Shown: positions 33,401 through 44,608, counted from the stretch's first letter. The stretch is DNA of 64,000 bases from Ehrlichia sp052043515 (GCA_052043515.1 JBQEQX010000001.1:930001-994000), one strand, 5' to 3'. Notes: generated from the sequence alone by a model not told the origin. Made by a program: numbers and translations.

Positions 33401-35224
33401 CTTTAGTGTAGTTTCAAATTGCTGTTTGATACTGTTATGGTCGAAGGATTGTTTGGTATTTGATAAAATAAAATGATGTAGATGTATAGCAATTTTAGCT
33501 GTGATAGTGTAGCTATGGTGTAGGATTATATTTGTTCCCATTTTTTTCACTATACTCAATATTTTTGAAAGCTGGAGATTACTTTCCTGTGGTATATATA
33601 TTTTTAATTGATAGTGGACACTGTTTTTCAGTAAATAAAGGTCAGCTTCGGTTGTATTATATTTGCACACTTGTTCTAATTTTACAATATCGTGATATGC
33701 ACTTTTAGGATTAAAGTATTCTTGATAGCTTGGCGGGAATGCTGTTAAATAATGTACCAAAGGGTTTATGGATCCTAAATTACAACACATGACATCTTGC
33801 AATTTGTCTTCCCATCTTCTGGATGCTGCAATTAGCTTTTCTTCAATTTCTGTTTCTGAGAAGTTGGTAAGCGGTTTATTCTGTGTTTTCAATATGAACT
33901 GTAATCTGACTAAATTGTATTCGTTTAACATATTATAGTGGTTGTTAACGACCTTACTTGCAAGCATTTGCTCTAAGATGTAACTCATTTTGTTTGCGAG
34001 CTCAGTACTTGCTAAAACTTTTGGAACAAAAATTATACAGTTTATAAAATTGTTGCTTTGGTCTTTGACTACGAAGAGCTTAATTTTTGGATTGTTAGCT
34101 AATGATAGTATACCCATCGAAATTTCAAATAGTTCTTCTTCAGAAAGCTGGAATAACTCATCTCTAGATAACCTTTGTAGAATATCAACTAATGCTTTGT
34201 TACTATGCCCACCCTTAGTAAATCCTGCCCTTTTTTCAATGGCTTTTATCTTACTTCTGATTAATGGAATAGAATTTGCGTCCTGGAAAGAAATAATGGA
34301 TGCAAAAAAAACCATAAAAACAATGCTCTTTTACTAAAATATCATCTTGATTGAATATCCTCAACCCAATACAAATCATGTATTCATACCTGTGTACTGT
34401 AGATAAAATATTGGACTGTATTATGTATACATGCCCTTGGGATTGAGGTAAATCTTTAATAGTAGTAGAACTATTACATATGTTTGCTCTTTGTAAACCA
34501 AGGCTCATTTTAGGATTAATCGATAATTTTTCTTGATGTGCGATATACTCCTCGTATCCTAAAAAAATAAAGTTGTCGTTTCTTAACCACTCTAAGAATG
34601 TAATCTCTTCTACATGTTGATTATTATTGAAAGATTTTATAGTATTCAATGCTTCATTGAAATGCTGAAGCATTAGCTTCCAATCACTAACACAGTGACT
34701 TACTAATTGTAAGGTCTTTTCAATATCATGTTTTAAAGATTTATGAAATTTTTCGTCAATGTGATTGATAATAAAGTATACTATGGATTCACTTGTCTTG
34801 TCAGTTGAGCAAGATTGTGCTGGAGATATTGTGCATATGTGGTTTTTTCTTCGCTCGATATTCAAAACTGCATTAGTGTAGTGATATATTGATGCATTAT
34901 GTTTTTTCATCGTGATAATTACGGAATCAACTATAAATGGTAAGTTATCATTTATTATTTCGATAGCAGTTGCATTGGTCGTAGTATCATTATCCTGTTT
35001 GTCAATATTAAATATCTTTACTTTGCTTTCCCCAGGTTCTTTTACTTTTATAAGCTCATACAAATCACGTGCTATAGATAAAAAAAATTAGTGTCTAGTG
35101 TTATGTAGCTATCATAAGAGAAACTATAAAATAGTTTAATAAAACTTTTAAATAAGAGGTCATCTTCTTCTGTGATTGACTTCAGGACAGAATCAATAAT
35201 TTTTTGATTGAAATTGTTGTGCAT
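30460..35224 (-). CDS. gdhB: NAD-specific glutamate dehydrogenase, large type (six frameshifts)
   Basis: Oxidatively deaminates glutamate to 2-oxoglutarate, feeding the TCA cycle. About 1,586 aa after repair, the size of the 180-kDa bacterial class. The start at 35224 reads MHNNFNQKIIDSV. Repairs: one base added near 35080, one removed near 34304, 32721, 31477, 31337 and 31130. The catalytic part is clear: KVARGGIRWSDRTEDFRTE, VPVGSKGGFILKR, VVAADKGTATFSD and a nucleotide-binding GIGDMSGDVFGNGML. ACT-like N-terminal regions include EIINDNLPFIVDSV. It starts the gdh-tatB-pleD cluster and is divergent from the exoD-like gene. Glutamate is a main carbon source in this family. Confidence 0.93.
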
Positions 35225-35828
35225 TGTTTTAGTTGTGCTAATTGACGATAGTAATGGTAAATTATTTTCCTTAAAATACTATTATACTTGTTTAAAATAC
35301 AATGCAATTAATTTTTAAAATGATTGCTGCAATTCGATGGTTGTATTTTAAAGATACGGTACTTAAATGGGTAGTGTTTAGATATTAATAACTTATTTAG
35401 GTATGTGAGAAAATACAAATTGCGTAAAATTTATAAATATCTGAGTGATTTTGGATAATTTTAAATATGCTTGTACTATTTAATGATATTTATGCTTTTG
35501 GTTAATGTGGTAAATCAGATAAGAAAACTATTCTAAAAATCACTGTACGTACGTTTTTGCTGTTGATAGTAGTCACAGCATAAATGTAAATGTTTAACTA
35601 AGTTAAGACATAGAATGTATTGTACGATAAATCATAATAAATTATATGTGCATCTATTAAATAGGTGATTCTAGAAAATAAGATTCACTATCTGACAATG
35701 TACAATAAATTGTTAAAAGTATTTTACTACTTGTGGATGGTGGAAATGTATAGTAAATTTTATTAATTATATGTTACTTTTATTAATGGTTATATAATAC
35801 ATGGTTTTGGAGATGAGTTTATTAAGAT
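35225..35828. other. Non-coding divergent spacer, gdh / exoD-like
   Basis: About 600 bp separating divergent genes. It must hold both promoters. Very AT-rich; I see no open frame, repeat or RNA. Confidence 0.5.
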
Positions 35829-36458
35829 ATGTCACAGAAATATAACAAGGCAGTTTCAGATTTATTGGAGGAAGTTACTAGTAATACTGATAGTGATAGG
35901 ATTACATTATTTGAATTAAAATCTGCACTTCATGCGCGTGGTTTTGGGGTATTAATGTTGCTATTTTCATTACCTCTTGCAGTTCCTATTCCTGTGCCTC
36001 CAGGATATACTACAATATTTTCAGTGCCTTTGCTTTTGTTTGCGTTTCAAATGTTGTTGGGACTACAAGCTCCTTGGTTGCCCAAGTGGCTTGAAAAAAA
36101 GTCCTTCAAGCGTACAACTTTAGCTTTGATTGTTGAAAAAACTGCTCCTATGCTGAGAAAAGCAGAAAAACTTACAAAGTCTCGTTTGCTATTTATATTC
36201 AACAGGTTTGGGGAGAAGTGTATAGCTTTTGTTTCTCTGTTGTGTGCCGTGTCAATAGCCATACCTCTGCCTTTGACAAATTTTATTCCAGCTAGTGGGG
36301 TATCTATTATGTCTTTAGGACTGCTTAATAGAGATGGGGTGATGGTAATTATAGGAATGATTATATCATTGTTTGGTATTATTGTGACTTTTATGATAAT
36401 GGTCTTAGGGCCAAAACTTGTTGTAAGTATGTTTTCTTTTTTATCAAGATTCGCATGA
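35829..36458 (+). CDS. ExoD-family membrane protein
   Basis: 209-aa integral membrane protein. Signatures of the ExoD family are LFELKSALHARGFGVLMLLF, PLAVPIPVPPGYTTIFSVPL and the second repeat AIPLPLTNFIPASGVSIM. There are about four to five hydrophobic spans. ExoD was named for exopolysaccharide effects in rhizobia; the biochemical role is not known, and no polysaccharide genes are nearby. It overlaps the start of cysS by 4 bp (ATGA), so the two are co-translated. Confidence 0.85.
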   Translation: MSQKYNKAVSDLLEEVTSNTDSDRITLFELKSALHARGFGVLMLLFSLPLAVPIPVPPGYTTIFSVPLLLFAFQMLLGLQAPWLPKWLEKKSFKRTTLALIVEKTAPMLRKAEKLTKSRLLFIFNRFGEKCIAFVSLLCAVSIAIPLPLTNFIPASGVSIMSLGLLNRDGVMVIIGMIISLFGIIVTFMIMVLGPKLVVSMFSFLSRFA

Positions 36459-37834
36459 TTATATATAATACTTTAACTGGCGTTAAAGAGCCTTTTCTAC
36501 CTTTGGATGTCAATAATGTCAAGGTTTATGTCTGTGGGCCTACGGTGTATGATTTTGCACATATTGGAAACTCTAGGTCAGTGGTTGTATATGATGTACT
36601 ATTTAGGCTACTAAGGTTGTTATTTTCTAAAGTTACTTATGTAAGAAATATTACTGATATTGATGATAAGATCATTGCTGTTGCACAGAGTAGTGGTCAA
36701 AGTATATACAGTATTGCTTCAACATACATAAAGGCATTTCATGAAGATATGGCACGATTGAATTGTTTGGAGCCAACTTATGAGCCGAAGGCAACGGATA
36801 ATATAAATGTAATGATAAAATTGATACAAAGGCTTATAGAATCAGGACACGCTTACGTATATAATAGTACTGTGTTTTTTTAGTATTGAATCTTATCCTG
36901 CATATGGTCAGTTGTCTGGGCGTAATATAAAGGAACTTATTTATGGTAGTAGAATAAATGTTGAATGTGGTAAAAAACATCCTGGGGATTTTATTCTATG
37001 GAAGCCTGCAACTGAGGTCGATAATAGGTTAAAAAAGTTGTTGGGTAAGTCCCTGGGGGCTAGGAAGGCCAGGTTGGCATATAGAATGCTCAGCTATGAG
37101 TTATCGTTATTTAGGAGAAAATTTTGATATTCATGGTGGTGGTGCAGATTTACAATTCCCTCATCATGAGAATGAAATAGCACAAAACTGTTGTGCTTTT
37201 TCTGGTAGTTGTTATGCCAAATATTGGATCCATAATGGTTTTCTCACAGTTAATAGTGAAAAAATGAGTAAGTCTCTAGGTAACGTTTTAACAGTCAGGC
37301 AATTGTTAGATTCAGGGTTGAAGGGTGAGTTGATTAGGTATGTGTTTTTAAACACTCATTATAGAAAACCTTTGGATTGGAGCGATGAAGTGCTTGCTAA
37401 TGCTCAAGAATCACTCAATCGTATGTACAATGTTTTAAGCATTATAGATGGTGATTTATCGTTTGGTGAAGACGCAGAAATATCTAATAGTGTTATTGAT
37501 TGTCTAAAAGATGATATGAATGTGCCTAAGGCTATTTCAGTTTTACATAATATGGTTACGGAAATTAATAAAACATCTGATATAAAAGCAAAATTGTGCT
37601 TAACAAAGACTTTTGTAAAAACTGCTAATTTTCTTGGTATTTTGCACAATTCTTGGCAAAGTTGGTTTACAGTTGATAATGATGAAGAGATTAGTAAGCT
37701 GATATACGAAAGAAAAAAAGCAAAAAAAGAATAACGATTTTGAAAAAGCAGACTGTATACGTCAACTTTTACTAAACAGAGGAATAGTTCTTTCTGACAA
37801 TAAAGATGGTACCACTCGTTGGTATAGAAAATAG
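36455..37834 (+). CDS. cysS: Cysteinyl-tRNA synthetase (three frameshifts)
   Basis: Class I synthetase for cysteine. The N-terminus has YVCGPTVYDFAHIGNSRS (zinc Cys and HIGH-type motif). Runs at 36875-36881 (T7), 37031-37036 (A6) and 37722-37728 (A7) each have one base too many. Repaired junctions read VFFSIESYPAYGQLSG, VSPWGLGRPGWHIECSAMS (zinc-binding GWHIECSAM) and KKNNDFEKADCIRQLL, ending DGTTRWYRK. The KMSKS motif (SEKMSKSLGN) is intact. Repaired length 458 aa, normal. Confidence 0.95.
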
Positions 37835-38167
37835 TATAAGTTTTTAGCACATCTCATGAATATGGTAGATAACTGGTGAATTATTGATAGCTAGGCTTGT
37901 GAACGATAATGTGGCTATGATACTGTATTTACATAAAATGCTTACATGACTACTACCAGAACATACATGTTATATATTGAACCTGAAGTTATATACTTAA
38001 TTTTGCTGTATTATCAAAGCTAAATTGAAGAAAACTTTGTAATGTTGGTATGCCTGTATCTTGAATATGTCTCTTAAATAATAATATGCAGAATTAGTAT
38101 AATGCAAAAGTAGCATCATATTAATAATTATGTGGATGATCAACTAATACCAAGGACAAAACAATAG
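37835..38167. other. Non-coding convergent spacer
   Basis: About 330 bp between the converging cysS and FapA-like genes. I see no open frame, RNA gene or convincing terminator hairpin. Confidence 0.5.
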
Positions 38168-40131
38168 TTAAATTTTCCTTATATGTGTGCTTTTAAAGAT
38201 TTTGGAAAATGAAGCAAATTGTGTAAGCAATGAAGATGGAACTTCTTGGTCACGTTTTTGATGGATTGTTATTGTGCCAGAATCAGCTTGAATTGGAGAG
38301 TCCAGTACTTGCCCAGTGATTTCTATTTTTACTTCTGGAGAAAAAGCCATTACGTAGCTGTTGCTAAGTACTACTTCTCTTGGGTTAAAGGAAGGACTGT
38401 GAATTTTGATTGATCCCCTATTTGATGAAATTTTGGAGTTACTATTTACCTGTCCGACAATGGTAATATTACCAGCGTTTGTATGTAAACTTCCACAAAA
38501 ATCACCATATATAGTTACATCTGTGTCGTGTAATATTAGTGACGTAAATTGTTTTACTTTATAATATACAACAATTTCTTTGATTTTTTGGTTCGAGGTA
38601 CTTAAAAATTGTTCCATTAGATGTAAAGTATGTTATGTGATCTCCTAGTGTTTTAGTTAAGTTTTTAATAATTAATTTCTCGTCTTCTACATATACGTAA
38701 TTAGGAAATTGACTCACACCATTAGTAAAAAAATTTATGCGGTAATTGTTTATCTTGACCTCTGTGGTCTATGGTGTTGAGGTGGTTCAGGATATGTATA
38801 ATGTCGAGAGTACACGTGGTGCCATGTGTTGTTGAAACTTTCTCTTCCTGTGTAATGTTATTTTTGTTGTCAGATGTTTTATTCGACGCTATAGAAGTAA
38901 TAACGGCTCTGTACTTTATTTGAGGGTTCTGTAATTCTATCCGTGTTGTACTCATACTTGTTGGCATGTTTGGGTTGATAACATCTTCTGGAGAAAATGA
39001 ACGTATCACTTTCTCTACGTACTCATTTGTTTTTTTGATCATTGTAGAATTGAGTTTTATTTTTTTCACAGAAGTTTGTTGGAACAAATAACATATGTTG
39101 CAACGATCTATTTAGTATTTTCCCGTTGATGCTTAGAGTACCAAATACAGTTACCATGTTGCCAGTACATTCTTTTGCATTGGTGATTGTTATACTTCCG
39201 TACTTATTAAAAACGGTGCCATGTACTGTTCCGCAAATCGTAATATTGCTGGTTTCCAGAAATATTGAGAAGTACTCCGGTATGTCAGATTTAATTTTTA
39301 TTTCACATCCATTTTCCAATAAAGGATTCATAGTATCAGATATATTATCAATGGTTATAGACCTTATATTAATGGCGCCATTTGTATATTGTAGTGTATC
39401 ATCTTGTGAATATATTATGCGTGACCTGTAGATATCGTATAAGCTTTTTAAGTATTCACCGTATGAAAAGAAGGTTTTATACCGTGCATAGTTGTGAATT
39501 GTGTCTACTAATTCCTTTATTATAACGTGTTGAACTGGAATAACTTTACACAGTAATCTCCTTTGATATGTTGAGATTGATTCATTGGTAATTGTTTTAT
39601 ATTGGTCACTAAATTCTTTTAGTATTATATATTGTACTCTATATTTCAAGTTGTTTTGTATAGTAATAACTTTCTTTATAAATCCATTGTAATTGCTTTT
39701 GTGGTAGATGTTAGCTTTATTTCTTGATTCCATTGTTACCCCATTGGTAAGAACTGCAATTTGGTTATAATGGTATAATGTGTGAAGCTCCTTAATGTTA
39801 TTCCATGTGTTTTCTGACGTTCTGCTGTCAAATAAGGGGGGTATGCAAATGTGTACTGATGCTTGCTTTCCTCTTCTTGTTTTTCTTGAGTAAGCCACTC
39901 TTTATACTTTTGTAGTACGCAAGACACCTTTTTTTTAAATGAAGAAAAATCTGGTTGAGTGTCTAGCATTGCTACTATGCAAAGTGGTATCACATTGCCA
40001 ACATCTAGTATAGAGATAAGTAATATTTCTTCTACGAGAAGATGTATATCTTTTTGTAAGGTTCGTTCAGTAATAACGTGATCTTCATTATCTTCTGCAA
40101 GCATAGCACTCTCGATATATAAGTTAAACAT
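38168..40131 (-). CDS. FapA/DUF342-like beta-helix protein (four frameshifts)
   Basis: About 654 aa after repair: one base missing at the G6 run 39836-39841; one base too many near 39060 (or 39030), 38727 and 38584. The N-terminal about 330 residues are not recognised. Two segments then show short repeats with regularly spaced Gly, Asn, Thr and Ile: GTVHGTVFNKYGSITITN and, nearer the C-terminus, YGDFCGSLHTNAGNITIVG and SNRGSIKIHS. This pattern resembles the right-handed beta-helix of FapA (DUF342) proteins. FapA is named from flagellated bacteria, yet this family lacks flagella, so another role is implied, perhaps in the cell envelope. Divergent from nrdB. Confidence 0.6.
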
Positions 40132-40186
40132 TCCTATATATAAGAATAAATTTTAATGCACAATTTATTTTTTTAATATTTATATA

Positions 40187-40237
40187 TAAAAAAATATAAG
40201 TATTTTATTTTTTAAATTAAATACTTATATTTTTTTA
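40187..40237. repeat. Perfect 19-bp inverted repeat upstream of nrdB
   Basis: Arms at 40187-40205 and 40219-40237 are exact reverse complements (TAAAAAAATATAAGTATTT and its complement) around a 13-nt loop. It sits in the divergent promoter region, 50 bp before the FapA-like start and 160 bp before nrdB. It could be a bidirectional regulatory site, a cruciform, or a hairpin in a leader RNA. Confidence 0.7.
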
Positions 40238-40398
40238 TTAAATAAATTTATGTTTTATTTGAGTTATTTTTTATCTTGCATTAATGCTTGATTTTATAAA
40301 TTTTGATAAAATCTTAGTTGATTTTTCTATTAAATAACTGTTATAGTTTTTTTTGTATTTATTTAAAATTATGTTGTTTTTTTCGGTACTACTTAGAA

Positions 40399-41374
40399 AT
40401 GTCATTGTTAAATTCTCGACCAATTTATAAACCGTTTAATTACCCTTGGGCATATGATGCTTGGTTATGCCAGCAAAGAATACATTGGTTACCGGAAGAA
40501 GTTCCTCTTGCAGACGATGTACAAGATTGGAAAACTGTACTTTCTCCTAAGGAAAAAAATCTTTTAGTACAGATTTTTCGTTTTTTTTACGCAAGCTGAT
40601 ATTGAGGTGAATAATTGCTATATGAAACACTATTCAAATATCTTTAAGCCCACAGAAATATGTATGATGTTGTCTGCATTTTCAAATATGGAAACTATAC
40701 ATATAGCTGCTTATTCTTACTTGTTAGACACTATTGGAATGCCAGAAATTGAATATCAAGCGTTCCTGAAATTTGAGGTCATGAAAAAAAAATATGACTA
40801 TATGCAAAGGTTTGAAGAATGTAGGAAAAATGATAAGAGACATGTGGCAAAAACCTTAGCAGTTTTTGGTGCTTTTACAGAGGGGTTACAGTTATTTGCA
40901 TCATTTGCAATTTTGTTAAATTTTCAGCGCTTTGGAAAAATGAAAGGTATGGGGCAAATTATAGCGTGGTCTGTTAGAGACGAAACATTGCATACTGAAT
41001 CAATTATCAAGTTATTTAATACTTTTATACAAGAGAATTATGAAATATGGGATGATTCGTTGAAACAGGAGTTATATGATGCATGTAAAGTTATTGTATC
41101 TTTGGAAGATGAATTTATTAATTTAGCGTTTGCATGTGGGGATGTTGAAGGCTTGTCAGCTAGAGAGGTAAAAGAGTATATTAGGTACATTGCTAATAGA
41201 AGGTTATTACAGTTAAATTTGGATCCTATATATGATACTACTAAAAACCCTTTACTATGGCTAGATGAAATCCTAAATGGAGTGGAACATACTAATTTTT
41301 TTGAAAATAGAGTTACAGAATATGCACGTGCTGCTACAGAAGGCACATGGGAAGAAGCATTTGAAGATAATTAA
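40399..41374 (+). CDS. nrdB: Ribonucleotide reductase beta subunit (one frameshift)
   Basis: Makes the tyrosyl radical needed to reduce ribonucleotides. I place the start at the ATG at 40399 (MSLLNSRPIYKPFNYPWAYD), not at an upstream open-frame start that adds only low-complexity residues. A T8 run at 40581-40588 has one base too many; with T7 it reads FRFFTQADIEVNNCYM. Metal ligands are seen in METIHIAAYSY (Glu, His and the radical Tyr four residues on), EGLQLFASF and VRDETLHTES. The Tyr is kept, so it is not the Phe-type manganese/iron class. Repaired length about 325 aa. Confidence 0.94.
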
Positions 41375-41431
41375 GTAGTTTGTGAGCTTGTGTTTGTAAT
41401 TGTTTTATAAGGTTATTATGGTTAAACGCGA

Positions 41432-41530
41432 GTCTTTTGTTGTGCTTAGATGAACTCTCAAATGGAGTGAACATGCTTAATTTTTTTGAAAGTGGAATTA
41501 TAAAGTATTCACGTACTGCTTAGAACATTG
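41432..41530 (+). pseudogene. Decayed copy of the nrdB 3' end
   Basis: About 100 bp that align with 41248-41350, the last coding part of nrdB. Matches include TTAGATGAACTCTCAAATGG to nrdB CTAGATGAAATCCTAAATGG, then TTAATTTTTTTGAAAGTGGA to CTAATTTTTTTGAAAATAGA, and CACGTACTGCT to CACGTGCTGCT. Small indels break the frame. It is a remnant of a tandem duplication. The rest of 41375-42125 holds no gene I can recognise. Confidence 0.85.
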
Positions 41531-42125
41531 AGCAGGGGTGTTGAGTATTATTTTCGATTTTGGTATTCGAGTGTACTTTTATAATTAATTTGGATAGAGT
41601 AGGATGTGGGTTCATATACTTCTTAATTCTAAGTCTACAGTAATGTCTGCTATGATATGTTTGTTATAATGAAAGTTGTATAAGTGTGTTTTCTGTTTCG
41701 TATGCATCTTTCTTAGATTTTGTTAGTTAATTTAATGTATTAGTTCATCTTTGAATATTTCTGTTTGCTTTAGTAGTGGGCACGCTATTGCATGTGTTAC
41801 TAAATTTCATCATGTAGATAGTTTTATACGTCATATGTAAATACATTAAGTGATAGTATTGGTATTGTACGACATTATAGCATTTGCTTAATGTGAGCTT
41901 TGTAGAAAGAAGAGACAGTAATTAAATTTGTCCTATTCGTTTATGTATATACGATGTTATAGGTTCTTACGTATGTTTTAGGTAATGTAGTAAAGATATT
42001 AAAAGGATCCATAATTGCAGACGGAACAAAGCAGAGCCGTAAGTAAAATTATCTCTATAAGAGAACAACCTAGCAAGATATGACATGACTTACGCTTATA
42101 GAGTTAAAATTATATTAGCTAACAT

Positions 42126-42407
42126 TTATTGTTCTGATGGATTTTTAGTATTTTTATGAGCAGCTACTGTTAAAGCATATACACATAGATCTGCAAAACA
42201 AATACCATTCTTTTGTGCCAGTGCGTATAGCTTTGCTAAGCTATCTTTAACCTTTTCTGGTATACTACCACCACGTTCCTTTGCTAACCAATTATCCTGA
42301 TGCTGAACCGGGTGATTTTCCGGCTTTGGTTCACCTATGTATATAGTAAAAGGCGAGCTCTGACCGTTGAAATCACATGGTACAATGAATTTCTTTATTC
42401 CCGGCAT
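42126..42407 (-). CDS. DUF2610 family protein
   Basis: 93-aa protein of a family found in Rickettsiales. Recognisable positions are MPGIKKFIVPCDFNGQSSPF, IYIGEPKPENHP, WLAKERGGSIPEKV and CVYALTVAA. The function is unknown; the small, soluble, highly conserved sequence suggests a general role. Its start overlaps the end of the 207-aa gene upstream by 35 bp, so the two are probably translated together. Confidence 0.85.
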   Translation of the reverse strand: MPGIKKFIVPCDFNGQSSPFTIYIGEPKPENHPVQHQDNWLAKERGGSIPEKVKDSLAKLYALAQKNGICFADLCVYALTVAAHKNTKNPSEQ

Positions 42408-42996
42408 TTTTAATTACCTTGATTTTTGTGTCTTTTGTTTTTGAGCATAAAGCACCATACTGTAAATATTCTTTTTTTATTTTCGACTCCGGAGCAACCA
42501 ATACTCCTTCCTTGGCTAAAACGCCTGCAATTGACAAAACTTCTTCCAGTAAATTAACATCATTATTAAGCAGATTTAATAACAAAGTGTATGCCGTTTC
42601 ATAGCTAATGTCTTCTTCTAATATAGCATTGCTACTACATTCATACCGCTGTGCATCTTGATTTTCGCTGTGACTGCTAATGTCATTTGATGATATTTTT
42701 TCATTTCTATTAACCAATACTTGGTCTTCTGAAAAACCTGTTGGTATATTACTTGAATACAAATTCTTTATTAAATCGTGGCTGCATGCTTGGCTTATTA
42801 AACTTTTTATATTATCATTGTATGGTATGGTAAAGGAAAAACTGACATTTGATTTGCCTTCTTTGCTAATAAAGCGGCGATTTTTAATATTAATTAGCGC
42901 AGTGTATATATCGCGAATGTTGTCTTCTACGTAAGCTAGTGGTGTTTTATTGTAATGTTTCTGAGAGTTAATAGATATCATCATAACGTTAAGCAA
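42373..42996 (-). CDS. Hypothetical protein, 207 aa
   Basis: Not recognised. The protein is soluble, with a polar Ser/Asn/Glu-rich middle (about residues 85-125) and a helical C-terminal half rich in Leu (residues 130-170, including TAYTLLLNLLNNDVNLLEEV). It ends overlapping the DUF2610 gene by 35 bp, an unusually long overlap that may partly reflect a wrong base near its 3' end. The overlap suggests a linked function with DUF2610. Confidence 0.6.
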   Translation of the reverse strand: MLNVMMISINSQKHYNKTPLAYVEDNIRDIYTALINIKNRRFISKEGKSNVSFSFTIPYNDNIKSLISQACSHDLIKNLYSSNIPTGFSEDQVLVNRNEKISSNDISSHSENQDAQRYECSSNAILEEDISYETAYTLLLNLLNNDVNLLEEVLSIAGVLAKEGVLVAPESKIKKEYLQYGALCSKTKDTKIKVIKNAGNKEIHCTM

Positions 42997-43055
42997 ATTT
43001 ACAACAAAATTTACTTCTTTATATCATATTATTGTAAATAACACATTAATTATTT

Positions 43056-44063
43056 ATGGATTCTTATTTAAAAAAAGTTATTCACGATTGCAAAGGGGCG
43101 ATTTCGATGGACCACTTTATTAGGTTGGCTCTCTATGACATAAATTACGGCTACTATATCACACGAGTTCCTTTTGGTAGTCGCGGAGACTTTATTACCG
43201 CTCCTGAAATCTCTCAACTATTCGGTGAAGTCATAGCGTTATGGATATTGTTGAGTTGGAGAAAGATAGGATCACCATCTAAATTTATTATAGTAGAATT
43301 AGGACCTGGTAGAGGAACGTTAATAAGTGATGTTATTAGAGTTTTAAAAAAATTTGAACAATGTTATGCAGCAACAACCATTTATCTTGTGGAAGTGAGT
43401 CCAATATTAGAGAGGCTGCAACAGAGTCTTTTGCTGGATAAGAAAGTATTTTGGTGTAAAAATATACGTGATATTCCTGATTATCCTCTTCTAGTTATAG
43501 CTAATGAATTCTTTGACGCTTTGCCTATAAAGCAGTTTTTGTATATTAATAACTCTTGGCACGAAAAATATGTTATTGTAGAGGACGATGAATTTAAATT
43601 CACTTACAAACAAGTATGTAGAAAGTTTGAAGTGCCGGATCATGTTAATGATCCAATAGTAGAAGTATGTGATGAAGCTATATCGATAATAAAATATATA
43701 GAATGTAAAATTTTACAAAATAATGGCGCAGCAGTAATTATTGATTATGGATATATAAATCGTCCATATAAGAGCACTATACAATCTGTAAAAGCTCATC
43801 AATATAACAATTTATTCCAAAATATAGGCAAAAGTGACATAACTGCACATGTGGATTTTTCTATGTTAAAAAATAGCTTGTCTATTCTAAACTCTGCTGT
43901 TATAACACAGAAAGATTTTCTTTATCGTTTTGGTATTAAGGAAAGATTGCAAGTACTTATTGAAAAGGCTTTGGATACGCAAAAGCGGGATTTAATTTCC
44001 GGATTTTTAAGATTGACTGAAAATATGGGCAGTATGTTTAAAGTGCTTTTAATAAATTCGTGA
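43056..44063 (+). CDS. MidA/NDUFAF7-family SAM methyltransferase
   Basis: 335-aa protein of the SAM-dependent arginine methyltransferase family. Motifs: PFGSRGDFITAPEISQLFGE, the SAM-binding IVELGPGRGTLISDV, ANEFFDALPIKQF, AAVIIDYGY and DITAHVDFSML. The mitochondrial homologue NDUFAF7 methylates the 49-kDa subunit of complex I during assembly; a complex I link is therefore inferred, fitting the nuo genes elsewhere in the window. Intact frame. It reads away from the DUF2610 pair. Confidence 0.85.
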   Translation: MDSYLKKVIHDCKGAISMDHFIRLALYDINYGYYITRVPFGSRGDFITAPEISQLFGEVIALWILLSWRKIGSPSKFIIVELGPGRGTLISDVIRVLKKFEQCYAATTIYLVEVSPILERLQQSLLLDKKVFWCKNIRDIPDYPLLVIANEFFDALPIKQFLYINNSWHEKYVIVEDDEFKFTYKQVCRKFEVPDHVNDPIVEVCDEAISIIKYIECKILQNNGAAVIIDYGYINRPYKSTIQSVKAHQYNNLFQNIGKSDITAHVDFSMLKNSLSILNSAVITQKDFLYRFGIKERLQVLIEKALDTQKRDLISGFLRLTENMGSMFKVLLINS

Positions 44064-44608
44064 TTAACACATGACTCGTGTTTATAGTTTATTATCAACC
44101 ATGATTCTATGTTATTCTGATTGTTGCTGTAGATATTGTGGTGTGTGATTAAGCCAAATCGTAAGAAATCATGATAGTTATTTGGTTAAAATAATGGAAT
44201 GGTATCTATCTTTTTTATCTGTTGAATAGTATGCAAAAAGTATGATTTTATTGTGAGTGTTTTCTAATAACATAGTATTAAGTGATTGAACATACCAATC
44301 GATACATCATTCTTTATATAACTAATCAGTTGTTGTAACAGTATTGAATGGCGAGCCAAAATTGTATATATTAGCTACGCGAAGTTGGATAACTTTGGTG
44401 CATTGGAAAAGATTAATAACAAATCCAAGTCATAGATATTTGTAGACCATATTTGTAGTATTTTTAGATATTTTTAATAGAAACAGATTTCTAACTATGA
44501 ACTGATATGTTTGTTAGTTCAAGTTATTGGTATAAATGACATTAAGACTGTTTTTTTTTGGTATTAATATGTTCTATACTAAAGTTAGGTTATCTGCAGT
44601 AATATGAT
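44064..44608. other. Non-coding spacer before dnaG
   Basis: About 545 bp between two plus-strand genes. No open frame, repeat or RNA gene is recognised. Confidence 0.5.
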
